NCBI RefSeq assembly: GCF_023035815.1
Contig: NZ_CP073171.1
Location: forward strand, 1-34,120
DNA from: Borrelia parkeri
GTDB lineage: Bacteria > Spirochaetota > Spirochaetia > Borreliales > Borreliaceae
Length of the DNA: 34,120 bases
Direction: 5' to 3'
Shown: positions 27,061 through 34,120 of the stretch, in pieces
Layout: each line of letters starts with the position of its first letter
Numbering within the stretch: position 1 is the first letter of the stretch
Position numbers and translations under genes: made by a program
Notes under the pieces: model-generated
The model's input: only the letters and a program-made list of their open reading frames with translations
Databases searched by the model: none
Told to the model about the DNA's origin: nothing

Positions 27061-27119
27061 ACCTATATCTTGCCCCTCTCTTGCCTTCCTGAGTTGAGTA
27101 AAAAATGAGGCACGTGATA

Positions 27120-28199
27120 ATGAAAAGAATTACTTTTTGTGCATTATTAATGACTTTATTTTTACTTCTTAGTTGTGGTAGTGGGAGTGCTAAGACTGAA
27201 GATCCTAAAACCACTTTCTTAACTTCTATTGCTAATTTAGGTAAAGGGTTCTTAGATGTTTTTACTTCCCTTTCTGATATGATCACTGGTGCTTTTGGCA
27301 TTAAAGCAGATACTAAAAAATCTGATATTGGTCAGTATTTCACTGATATTGAGACAACTATGAACACAGTTAAAAAGAAATTACAAACGGAAGTTGCTAA
27401 TAATGGAAATTACTCAAAGGTTAAATCAGTTGTTGATCACTTTATAACTAATACATTAGATAAAATTGCAGAAGGAGCTAAGAAAGCTGCTAGTGGGGCT
27501 ACAACTGATGCTGCTATTGGTGAAGTTGTGAAATCTGATGCTGGTACTAGCGTTGACGCTACAAGTGTCAATGCTCTTGTTAAAGGAATTAAGACTATTA
27601 TTGATGTGTTTTTAAAAGATGGTGATGGACAAGCAGATAAAACTGATCCTGTTGCTAATGATAAAAGGGATATTGGGAAACTATTTGGGGGTAAGAATAG
27701 TGATGCTAATGGTGGTGCTGAGGATAAACATGTAGCCGCTGCTAGTGCCTCTATTGGAGCAGTAACTGGGGCTGACATCCTAAAAGCTATTGCTTCTGCT
27801 AATGCTGATGCTACTAAAGATGGGGCAGTTAAGGATGCTACGGATGTAGCTGCTTTGGCTTTAGCTAAGGGTACTTCTACTGATAATGATGATCAACTTG
27901 GGGATTCAGCAAGAAAGGATGCAGTAATAGCAGCAGGAATAGCACTGAGAGCAATGGCTAAGGATGGTAAATTTATTGTTAAAGATACTGCTGCTAAGAA
28001 GACAGAAGCTGAAGCAGCTAAGGGAGCAGCAGCAAGTGCTGTTGGTAAGACTTTAAGTACTCTAATAATAGCAATAAGAAATACTGTTGATAGTGGGTTA
28101 AAAACAATAAGTGAAGCACTAGCTGCCGTTAAACAAGAAGATAAATCTGTAGAAGTTACTAACACAGTAGAAGCAACAGCTAGTGGACAACAACAATAA
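27120..28199 (+). CDS. vlp: Variable large protein (Vlp), type B, complete
   Basis: The 359-residue lipoprotein has leader [19 protein letters not shown], then [40 protein letters not shown], variable loops, [20 protein letters not shown] and AVGKTLSTLIIAIRNTVDSG. The ribosome site is altered: AATGAGGCACGTGATAATG instead of AAGGAGG. This weakens it and creates an in-frame ATG at 27105, which is probably not used. Between about residues 115 and 180 it is almost identical at DNA level to the type B copy at 30598. No promoter is visible. Confidence 0.9.
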   Translation: MKRITFCALLMTLFLLLSCGSGSAKTEDPKTTFLTSIANLGKGFLDVFTSLSDMITGAFGIKADTKKSDIGQYFTDIETTMNTVKKKLQTEVANNGNYSKVKSVVDHFITNTLDKIAEGAKKAASGATTDAAIGEVVKSDAGTSVDATSVNALVKGIKTIIDVFLKDGDGQADKTDPVANDKRDIGKLFGGKNSDANGGAEDKHVAAASASIGAVTGADILKAIASANADATKDGAVKDATDVAALALAKGTSTDNDDQLGDSARKDAVIAAGIALRAMAKDGKFIVKDTAAKKTEAEAAKGAAASAVGKTLSTLIIAIRNTVDSGLKTISEALAAVKQEDKSVEVTNTVEATASGQQQ

Positions 28200-28237
28200 A
28201 TAATTATCAATAAAACATAACTAAATAAAGTCATTTG

Positions 28238-28277
28238 AGGAAAACTATTTCTCTTCATGAGATTCTTTTTCCTTTTT
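28238..28277 (+). repeat. Downstream homology block, imperfect
   Basis: AGGAAAAC (28238-28245) is followed by TTCATGAGATTC and TTTTTCCTTTTTT; the second arm has changed, so the stem is weaker than in other copies. The following 28278-28440 has no gene and ends in a remnant of the terminase 3' end before bdr. Confidence 0.7.
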
Positions 28278-28443
28278 TACTATCTGTAATAATACTCAGG
28301 TCTAAATAGTATTGATAGCTATCCTTTAACAACAGATTGATGGTAAGATTTCATTTCAGCTTTTTGATAAACTAAAAAAAATAGACTAAATACTTTATTT
28401 TAGATTTAGGGACCCTTTTAAATCACATTTTACTAAAATAAGG

Positions 28444-28472
28444 TTCCTATAACAGTTAAAATATTATATAAT
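28444..28472 (+). promoter_or_regulatory. Promoter of bdr (right copy)
   Basis: TTCCTA (28444-28449), 17 bases, TATAAT (28467-28472), then AAGGAG at 28481. The left bdr at 7772-7800 has the same arrangement. The bases just before it (CATTTTACTAAAATAAGG) match the last codons of the terminase remnant. Confidence 0.7.
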
Positions 28473-28493
28473 AATTACATAAGGAGTGTTTTT

Positions 28494-29255
28494 ATGGGAC
28501 TTGCTCAACCAGTTATTACTCAACAAATGGTTATAGCAGAACTTACTAAAGCTGGTATAAATAGAGATATTGCTATTGATTTATCTTACAGATATTATAA
28601 AAATGAGCTTACACACAAGGATATTGAGTATTTAGAGACTACTTTGAACCTTAAGCTTGAAAAAGTTGAAGCTCTATTACAAGCTGAGATTAAATCAAGC
28701 AAAACTGATCTGGATACTAAAATTGATACTAAATTCAATGAACTTGATACCAAGATTGATACAGTTAGAAGTGAATTAAAATCTGACATTAAAGACCTTG
28801 ATACCAAAATCGATTCTGTTGAGAGTAATCTTAATACTAAGATTGATACAGTGAGAAGTGAATTAAAATCTGACATTAAAGACTTGGATACCAAAATCGA
28901 TTCTGTTGAGAGTAATCTTAATACTAAGATTGATACAGTTAGAAGTGAATTAAAATCTGACATTAAAGACTTGGATACCAAAATCGATTCTGTTGAGAAT
29001 AATCTTAATACTAAGATTGATACAGTGAGAAGTGAATTAAAATCTGACATTAAAGACCTTGATAATAAGATTGATACTAAATTCAATGAACTTGATAATA
29101 AGATTGATACTAAATTCAATGAACTTGATAATAAGATTGATGTTAACAAAATGGAACTTAAAAGTACATTAAGACTTCATGGTTGGATGTTTGGTACCCT
29201 TATTACCCTTAATATAGGAATATTTTTAGCATTAATGTCATTATTAGTAAAGTAA
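28494..29255 (+). CDS. bdr: Bdr repeat protein, expanded copy
   Basis: The 253-residue Bdr has the same N-terminus (MGLAQPVITQQMVIAELTKA) and C-terminal membrane anchor (LHGWMFGTLITLNIGIFLA) as the left copy. The coiled-coil middle is longer: four copies of a 29-residue unit (SELKSDIKDLDTKIDSVESN followed by LNTKIDTVR) in register from 28768, then KIDTKFNELDN repeated. AAGGAG lies 7 bases before the ATG and the promoter is intact, so it is probably expressed despite lying inside the silent array. Bdr function is unknown; repeat-number variation between paralogues is typical. Confidence 0.95.
   Translation: MGLAQPVITQQMVIAELTKAGINRDIAIDLSYRYYKNELTHKDIEYLETTLNLKLEKVEALLQAEIKSSKTDLDTKIDTKFNELDTKIDTVRSELKSDIKDLDTKIDSVESNLNTKIDTVRSELKSDIKDLDTKIDSVESNLNTKIDTVRSELKSDIKDLDTKIDSVENNLNTKIDTVRSELKSDIKDLDNKIDTKFNELDNKIDTKFNELDNKIDVNKMELKSTLRLHGWMFGTLITLNIGIFLALMSLLVK
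28768..29075 (+). repeat. 87-bp tandem repeat inside bdr
   Basis: GAAGTGAATTAAAATCTGAC begins at 28768, 28855, 28942 and 29029, exactly 87 bases apart, giving four 29-codon units. Some bases differ between units (for example GTTAGAAG or GTGAGAAG). The left bdr has fewer units. Confidence 0.9.
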
Positions 29256-29421
29256 ATTTATTTAATTATCCCTCTTATTTATTTGGCTACATAATATTAG
29301 TTATTTTCTTATCAAAATTATTTAATTGCTTGTTAGGGACAATTAAATAAAATTAATTGTTATATCACAAGAAGGACAAGTTAAAGCATTTCCCCTTGAG
29401 TAAAAAATGAGGCACGTGATA

Positions 29422-30474
29422 ATGAAAAGAATTACTTTAAGTGCATTATTAATGACTTTATTTTTACTTATGAGTTGTGGAGCTGGTAGTACTAATGCTG
29501 AGGATCCTCAGAGTAGATTCTTGAAATCTCTTATTAGTTTAGGTAATGACTTCTTAGATGTTTTCACTTCTTTTACTGATATGGTTGGAGGGGTTTTAGG
29601 GTTTAATACTAATACTAAAAAGTCTGATGTTGGAGCTTACTTTAAAACTGTTCAGGATACTGTACAAGGCACTAAGGATAAGCTTAATAAAATTGTTGCT
29701 GACATGAAATCTGATAATAATCCTAATGCAGAGGCTACTGATACCGCTGTAAAAGCTCTAATTACTAATACTCTTGATAAGATAATCCAGGGGGCTAAGA
29801 CTGCTAGTGAGGCTATTGGTACTACAGGTGATGACCTACTTGGTAATGTTGCTGCTCACGCAGCTCCTGCAGGTGCTAAAGGTGAAACTGAAAATTTAAT
29901 AAAAGGCATTAAATCGATTGTAGATGTGGTTCTTAAAGAAGGAAGTGCTGATTCGGGTGATGATAAAAAGGCTGAAGATGGTTCTACTACAAGAACCGGT
30001 GGCAATGCTACTGACAATGAAGCAGGAAAGTTATTTGCTTCTGCTAATGCAGGGGCTGCAGATGCTGCAAAAAAATCAGCTGCTGATGCTGCTAAGGCTG
30101 TTGGTGCTGTAACTGGTTCTGACATTTTACAAGCTATCGTTAAAGATAATGGTGATGCTGCTAAATTAGCAACTGCTCAAAATGCTGCTAATGCTGCTAA
30201 AAAAGATGCCGAAGTAGCAGGGGCTATAGCCTTAAGAGCTATGGCTAAAGGCGGTAAATTTACTGGTCCTAGTGCTGATGATCAAGGGGGTGTTGCTCCT
30301 ATCGTTAAAGGTGCAGCTGTAAGTGCAGTTACTAAGGCTTTAGATGCATTAACAATAGCAATAAGAGATACTATTGATACAGGACTTAAAACTGTTAAAG
30401 ATGCTATAAATATTAATACTACTGATACTCCTGTGACCACTGATAATACAACCTCTGAAGCTAAAAACCAATAA
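29422..30474 (+). CDS. vlp: Variable large protein (Vlp), type A, complete
   Basis: This is the only type A copy with a full start region. The 350-residue lipoprotein has leader [59 protein letters not shown], variable loops, [20 protein letters not shown] and [20 protein letters not shown]. The ribosome site is the variant AATGAGGCACGTGATAATG, as at 27120. The leader has vsp-like features (ITLS, LLMSC). Upstream (29256-29421) is a 166-base gap after bdr that is not a downstream block; I see no convincing promoter in it, though read-through from bdr is possible. Confidence 0.9.
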   Translation: MKRITLSALLMTLFLLMSCGAGSTNAEDPQSRFLKSLISLGNDFLDVFTSFTDMVGGVLGFNTNTKKSDVGAYFKTVQDTVQGTKDKLNKIVADMKSDNNPNAEATDTAVKALITNTLDKIIQGAKTASEAIGTTGDDLLGNVAAHAAPAGAKGETENLIKGIKSIVDVVLKEGSADSGDDKKAEDGSTTRTGGNATDNEAGKLFASANAGAADAAKKSAADAAKAVGAVTGSDILQAIVKDNGDAAKLATAQNAANAAKKDAEVAGAIALRAMAKGGKFTGPSADDQGGVAPIVKGAAVSAVTKALDALTIAIRDTIDTGLKTVKDAININTTDTPVTTDNTTSEAKNQ

Positions 30475-30516
30475 TCAGAATTAATAACAATATATATAAT
30501 TAAATAAAGTCATTTG

Positions 30517-30557
30517 AGGAAAACTATTTCTCTCTTTATGAGAATTGTTTTCCTTTT
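30517..30557 (+). repeat. Downstream homology block with terminator hairpin
   Basis: AGGAAAAC begins at 30517 and GTTTTCCTTTT ends at 30557, with inner TCTC and GAGAA, preceded by AATTAAATAAAGTCATTTG. Confidence 0.8.
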
Positions 30558-30597
30558 ATTTATATTTGTCCCCTGGTTAATAAGGAGGCACGTGATA

Positions 30598-31674
30598 ATG
30601 AAAAGAATTACTTTTTGTGCGTTATTAATGACTTTATTTTTACTTCTTAGTTGTGGGAGTGGTAGTACTAAGACGGAAGATCCTAAGACCTTATTCTTAA
30701 CTTCTATTGCTAATTTGGGTAAAGGTTTCTTAGATGTTTTTACTTCCCTTTCTGATATGGTTTCTGGTGCCTTTGGCATTAAAGCAGATACTAAGAAATC
30801 TGACATTGGTAAGTATTTCACTGATATTGCTGACACTATGACATCTGTTAAAAAGAAGTTGCAAGCAGAAGTTGCTAAGAATGGAAATTACTCAAAGGTT
30901 AAATCAGTTGTTGATACATTTATCACTAACACATTAGACAAGATCGCAGAAGGAGCTAAGAAAGCTGCTAGTGGGGCTACAACTGATGCTGCTATTGGTG
31001 AAGTTGTGAAATCTGATGCTGGTACTAGCGTTGACGCTACAAGTGTCAATGCTCTTGTTAAAGGAATTAAGACTATTGTTGATGTGTTTTTAAAAGAAGG
31101 TGATGGACAAGCAGATAAAACGGATCCTGTTGATGCTGATAAGAAAGATATTGGTAAGTTATTTGGGGCTAAAAATGAGGCTGATAAAGGTGCTGAAGAG
31201 AAACATGTAGCTGCTGCTGGTGCATCAATTGGGGCTGTAACTGGGGCTGATATCCTAAAAGCTATTGCTGCTTCTAATGCTGATGCTAAGAAAGATGGTA
31301 AAGTTAAGGATGCTACGGATGCAGCTTCTCTGGCTTTAGCTAAGGGTACTTCTACTGATAATGATGATCAACTTGGAGATGCAGCAAAGAAAGATGCAGT
31401 TATTGCTGCTGGTATCGCACTGAGAGCAATGGCTAAGGATGGTAAATTTATTGTTAAAGATACAGCTGCTAAGAAGACAGAAGCTGAAGCAGCTAAGGGA
31501 GCAGCTGCTAGTGCTGTTGGTAAGACTTTAAGTACTCTTATAATAGCAATAAGAAATACTGTTGATAGTGGTTTAAAGACAATAAGTGATTCTCTTGCTA
31601 CAGTTACACAAGAAGATAAGTCTGCAGATTCTACTACACCTGCAGAAGCAGCAACTGGTGGACAACAACAATAA
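30598..31674 (+). CDS. vlp: Variable large protein (Vlp), type B, complete
   Basis: The 358-residue lipoprotein has leader [59 protein letters not shown], variable loops, [20 protein letters not shown] and AVGKTLSTLIIAIRNTVDSG. The frame is open for 28 more codons upstream through the terminator hairpin, but AAGGAGG 9 bases before the ATG at 30598 fixes the start. A long central block and the segment around GTSTDNDDQLGD are nearly the same as in the copy at 27120, so the two share recent sequence exchange or duplication. Confidence 0.92.
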   Translation: MKRITFCALLMTLFLLLSCGSGSTKTEDPKTLFLTSIANLGKGFLDVFTSLSDMVSGAFGIKADTKKSDIGKYFTDIADTMTSVKKKLQAEVAKNGNYSKVKSVVDTFITNTLDKIAEGAKKAASGATTDAAIGEVVKSDAGTSVDATSVNALVKGIKTIVDVFLKEGDGQADKTDPVDADKKDIGKLFGAKNEADKGAEEKHVAAAGASIGAVTGADILKAIAASNADAKKDGKVKDATDAASLALAKGTSTDNDDQLGDAAKKDAVIAAGIALRAMAKDGKFIVKDTAAKKTEAEAAKGAAASAVGKTLSTLIIAIRNTVDSGLKTISDSLATVTQEDKSADSTTPAEAATGGQQQ

Positions 31675-31716
31675 ATAATTATTAATAAAACATACATAAC
31701 TAAATAAAGTCATTTG

Positions 31717-31755
31717 AGGAAAACTCTTCTCTCTTCATGAGAACCGTTTTCCTTT
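31717..31755 (+). repeat. Downstream homology block with terminator hairpin
   Basis: AGGAAAAC begins at 31717 and pairs with the start of GTTTTCCTTTT, which ends at 31755, with inner GAGAA. This is the last copy before the telomere-proximal vlp. Confidence 0.8.
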
Positions 31756-31799
31756 TGTTTATGTCTAGCTCCCTTGAGTAAAAAAGGAGGCACGTGATA

Positions 31800-32852
31800 A
31801 TGAAAAGAATTACTTTTTGTGCATTATTAATGACTTTATTTTTACTTTTTGGTTGTGGCAGTGGACAACAGGCTGCAAACTCAGGTAGTCCTGGAACAGC
31901 AGGAGGCGATAAACAAGGCGTTGGAAGTTTAAGTGAAGTAATTGCAAGCTCAAGACAATTATTTTTGGATGCTTTTGTTTCTTTTGGAAATTTACTAAAA
32001 GAAGCATTTGGTCTTACTGCAGATACAACTAAAAAAGCAGTAGGAGAACGATTGGGTAAGGTTGGTGATGCAGTGAAAATAGCTAAAGATAAGTTAGAAG
32101 AGCTAAAGGGAAATGAGCAGTTTAATTTAATAAAAGATAAAGCTGAAAGTACAATTAATAAGGCAATTGATACTTTGGGAAAGATAGTTGAAGGAAAAAA
32201 TAAAATTAAGGAAGCCTCAAAGGATGCTGGTGGTAAAATTGCTAATGCTACTGCTGATGGTGAGGATGCAGCACCAGCAAATACAGCAAGCGTTAAGGGT
32301 CTTGTTGAAGGGATTAGTATGATCTATGAGGCAGCAAAGGAAGTTGGTGTTGATCTAAAAGGAAATGCTAATAAGCAGATTGAGGATTCTAAAGAAGTTG
32401 GAAATTTATTTAATGCTACTGCTAATGTTACTGATGCCAAGGCACTAAGCGGAGCTAGTAAAGCAGTAATTGCAGCTAGTGGTGCAGATATATTAGCAGC
32501 AATTGAAGCAGTTAAGGATACAAGTAAACCTGCTGGCCAAATTACTGCTGCAACAAATGCTTTTGAAATTGCAATTGCTAATAAGAGTAACGGGAATGCT
32601 ACTCATGTTCAAACAAATGCATCAGCAATAGCAGCAGGTTTAGCATTGAGAGCAATGGCTAAAGATGGTAAATTGGCAACCAAGGCTAATGATGCACCAA
32701 AAGAAGGAATAAATGCAGTATTAATAGGAGTAGTTGGTAAAACTGTAAATGAGATAGTATCTATTGTAAGAAGAACAGTTGATAAATGTTTAAAAGATGT
32801 TGATGATTGCATAAAAGAAGATTCCAGTAGTGTAGTAAAACCTACAAATTAA
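31800..32852 (+). CDS. vlp: Variable large protein (Vlp), type E, complete, single copy
   Basis: The 350-residue lipoprotein has leader [19 protein letters not shown] (lipobox LFGC rather than LLSC), a Gly-rich linker like type C, then SEVIASSRQLFLDAFVSFGN, LLKEAFGLTADTTKKAVGER, variable loops, ASGADILAAIEAVKDTSKPA and NEIVSIVRRTVDKCLKDVDD. It has two extra Cys near the C-terminus (DKCLKDVDDC). It is the only copy of its type, the last cassette before the right telomere, and lacks the conserved downstream block; a different terminator follows. AAGGAGG lies 9 bases before the ATG at 31800. The upstream sequence is an ordinary archive junction without a promoter. Confidence 0.92.
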   Translation: MKRITFCALLMTLFLLFGCGSGQQAANSGSPGTAGGDKQGVGSLSEVIASSRQLFLDAFVSFGNLLKEAFGLTADTTKKAVGERLGKVGDAVKIAKDKLEELKGNEQFNLIKDKAESTINKAIDTLGKIVEGKNKIKEASKDAGGKIANATADGEDAAPANTASVKGLVEGISMIYEAAKEVGVDLKGNANKQIEDSKEVGNLFNATANVTDAKALSGASKAVIAASGADILAAIEAVKDTSKPAGQITAATNAFEIAIANKSNGNATHVQTNASAIAAGLALRAMAKDGKLATKANDAPKEGINAVLIGVVGKTVNEIVSIVRRTVDKCLKDVDDCIKEDSSSVVKPTN

Positions 32853-32886
32853 TATAGTGTGGTTATTCATTGGAATAAGTTTTTAC

Positions 32887-32908
32887 AAGCAGGAATTCCT
32901 GCTTTTTT
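32887..32908 (+). terminator. Terminator of the type E vlp
   Basis: AAGCAGGAATTCCTGCTT (32887-32904) is a perfect palindrome that can fold with a 4-base loop, followed by a T-run to 32908, 34 bases past the stop. Confidence 0.8.
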
Positions 32909-32914
32909 ATCTAA

Positions 32915-32944
32915 ATACTCAGTATCTTTAGTGATACTGAGTAT
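32915..32944. repeat. 12-bp perfect hairpin past the last vlp
   Basis: ATACTCAGTATC (32915-32926) pairs with GATACTGAGTAT (32933-32944) around TTTAGT. It has no T-run on the plus strand. It may be a second terminator serving the opposite strand or a structural boundary of the array. The following 32945-33126 holds GGGGG and an A6T7 tract (32985-32997) but no gene. Confidence 0.6.
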
Positions 32945-33126
32945 GAAGTTAGTTTTTACTAATTGATATTAAGCTAGGGGGTCGAAAAAATTTTTTTAGG
33001 TTTTCATTACAATAGTACAAGCAATATATTATTATCAATTTGTACATAGTTGCTGCTGAGTGAACAAATTTATTTTCTTTTATGTATTTTTTTTAAAGAG
33101 ATGTCACAAAAATGTACAATGTATAA

Positions 33127-33888
33127 TTACAAAAATATATGAGATAATAGTAGTTTTTGCAATCTATTAGTAGATTTATAAGGTATACCAAGTTGTTTGA
33201 GGTGTAGATTAATATAAGATTTGAGGGTATGTAGGTTTTTGTTTGATGTTTGATCAAGGAAGAAAGATTCAACCAGAGAAGCAATAGTAGAGAGAGTTTT
33301 ATTAGTATGGTTTTTAAATAGATCTAGGTTATTTTTATTAAGTTTTAGTCTGTTAAAAGACTTAATATAGTTTATTTTTTCGTATAAGTCTAGTATACAA
33401 GGTTGATTATCTAATAGGATATTGAGATGAGTATTATTGTAATAGATATTATTGAAGGTAATTTTAGACTTAGCAATCAAAGAGTAGATAGAAATTATAT
33501 GTTTTGTAGTGATAGAGAAGTTGAATATATTTTTAGCGATGTAGTTAATTTTGTATGCATGAATAGAAGATAAAATATTTTTATTTAAATTTTTAATAAT
33601 GGAAGTAGCAATAACATTGGGTTCGAGTAAAGAATATTGTTGAAACTGTAGACCATTACTTAATGTATAAGTAATAATATTGTTATTAAAAGTATAAAAT
33701 ATTTTGATAAAAGGATCTTTTAGATGTGTTAAAGGTATGCCGGAAGCCATAATAATGCCGAGTAAATTGTGAATAGTGCTAGAAGAGAGAATAAGATAAT
33801 TACTAATGAGAATAAATTCATCAGGATTAATTTTATGAATAGGGATATAAGGTATATTATTAGTAAATAAATTTTTTAGAGAGAACAT
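33127..33888 (-). CDS. Unrecognised telomere-proximal protein
   Basis: An open frame of 253 codons in very AT-rich DNA, long enough to be a real gene. It begins MFSLKNLFTNNIPYIPIHKI and ends NRLQKLLLSHIFL. Residues are mostly Ile, Leu, Asn, Lys, Ser, Thr and Tyr; Gly, Glu, Val and Asp are scarce because the coding strand is poor in G. I see no signal peptide, no clear membrane helix and no catalytic motif I can name. No ribosome site precedes the ATG. Instead TTGCTA, 17 bases, TTATAT lies so close that transcription would start at or near the ATG, implying a leaderless mRNA. It reads away from the right telomere, towards the vlp array. Confidence 0.55.
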   Translation of the reverse strand: MFSLKNLFTNNIPYIPIHKINPDEFILISNYLILSSSTIHNLLGIIMASGIPLTHLKDPFIKIFYTFNNNIITYTLSNGLQFQQYSLLEPNVIATSIIKNLNKNILSSIHAYKINYIAKNIFNFSITTKHIISIYSLIAKSKITFNNIYYNNTHLNILLDNQPCILDLYEKINYIKSFNRLKLNKNNLDLFKNHTNKTLSTIASLVESFFLDQTSNKNLHTLKSYINLHLKQLGIPYKSTNRLQKLLLSHIFL

Positions 33889-33949
33889 ATATATATAAAT
33901 ATAATACTATTAATCTAGCAAAGAGGGAGGTAACTATATATTTTTTAAA

Positions 33950-34085
33950 GCAACTATTGAGTTTTTTATGCAAACTATTAATTTTGTATAAAAAGGTAAA
34001 TTAAACTTATGAGTTTTTTGTGTAAACTATTAATTTTTAGTAGCAAACTTATGAGTTATATGTGGAAACTTATGAGTTATATAAA
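33950..34085. repeat. Subtelomeric 21-bp-period repeat
   Basis: AACT starts six degenerate units at 33952, 33973, 34004, 34025, 34046 and 34067. Spacing is 21 bases except one of 31. Units read AACTTATGAGTTTTTTGTGT or AACTATTAATTTT-like; AACTTATGAGTT has inverted AACT/AGTT ends. The array stops about 35 bases from the end of the window. Confidence 0.75.
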
Positions 34086-34120
34086 TGGATAAACATTCTA
34101 TACTATTAACAAATTATAAT
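34086..34120. other. Right hairpin-telomere-like end
   Basis: Read inward from 34120 the sequence is ATTATAATTTGTTAATAGTA followed by TAGAATG. It has TATAAT near the tip and TAGTATA at inward positions 16-22, 13 bases after the start of TATAAT, the box spacing I recall for Borrelia telomeres. The outermost ATTATAAT is itself a palindrome and could include a few bases read through the hairpin. Together with the left end this implies a complete linear replicon. Confidence 0.75.

Noticed and set aside
28768..29075. Regular direct repeats that might suggest a CRISPR array
   Set aside because: The units are contiguous, 87 bases long, in frame and code for a coiled coil; there are no spacers. No CRISPR or cas gene is present.
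28595..29149. 184-codon minus-strand frame opposite the right bdr, with a counterpart opposite the left bdr (7314-7631)
   Set aside because: It is the repeat-driven complement of the bdr coiled coil, with low-complexity Ser/Leu repeats and no start signals.
29256..29421. Possible vlp expression site with its own promoter upstream of the type A vlp at 29422
   Set aside because: TTGTTA near 29330 has no good -10 at the right distance and the ribosome site is the weaker AATGAGG form. The evidence is too weak to call it.
30514..30597. 28-codon N-terminal extension of the vlp at 30598
   Set aside because: The extension runs through the terminator hairpin of the previous cassette; the ribosome site and conserved leader fix the start at 30598.
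32985..32997. A6T7 tract after GGGGGTCG as a terminator or phase-variation tract
   Set aside because: No stem accompanies it and no gene start lies next to it. It is noted only as a possible bend or structural site.

Overview
The window looks like a complete linear plasmid (34,120 bp, AT-rich) of a relapsing-fever Borrelia. The case rests on a plasmid partition locus of the Borrelia PF57-PF50-PF32-PF49 type, Bdr and Mlp proteins, and a large archive of antigenic-variation genes: 15 variable large protein (vlp) and 3 variable small protein (vsp) copies. The leader [19 protein letters not shown] resembles, from memory, Old World species (duttonii/crocidurae group) more than B. hermsii; this species-level guess is weak. 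Both ends carry TTAATAGTATA with TAGTATA at the same distance (bases 16-22) from the end, the layout of a Borrelia hairpin telomere.

Layout. 1-2.7 kb: left telomere, a frameshifted lipoprotein gene, thyX (flavin-dependent thymidylate synthase) and a coiled lipoprotein. 3.06-7.07 kb, minus strand: first antigen array, reading vsp, vlp type A, type C, type D. 7.2-9.9 kb: phage-derived remnants, namely bdr, a decayed terminase large subunit and an mlp lipoprotein gene. 10.3-16.25 kb: replication and maintenance core with a DUF244 (YqaJ-like) nuclease, a divergent intergenic candidate origin, PF57, PF50, PF32 (ParA), PF49, a candidate small RNA and a frameshifted ERF-type single-strand-annealing gene. 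16.28-32.85 kb, plus strand: second antigen array of 12 vlp and 2 vsp copies with a second bdr inside it. 32.85-34.12 kb: an unrecognised telomere-proximal gene on the minus strand, a 21-bp-period subtelomeric repeat and the right telomere.

I name vlp types A-E by their conserved N-terminal regions; these letters are local to this report. The archive is built from a four-gene module, vsp - vlpA - vlpC - vlpD, present three times: two tandem direct copies at 18.5-27.0 kb and one inverted copy at 3.06-7.07 kb. Nine copies (six vlp, three vsp) keep an intact start region (ribosome site AAGGAGGCACGTGATAATG or a close variant, plus the lipoprotein leader). The other nine vlp copies are 5'-truncated at recurrent points. 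No convincing promoter lies in front of any cassette, so the arrays read as silent donor archives; the expression site is presumably on another plasmid. A conserved roughly 65-bp block with a terminator-like hairpin follows types A, B and D, as expected for a downstream homology sequence bounding gene conversion.

The points most worth a second look are the triplicated module, the telomere-proximal orphan gene with 21-bp repeats, a compact candidate sRNA beside the partition locus, and a 17-bp palindrome shared by the thyX promoter and the replication-region promoter.
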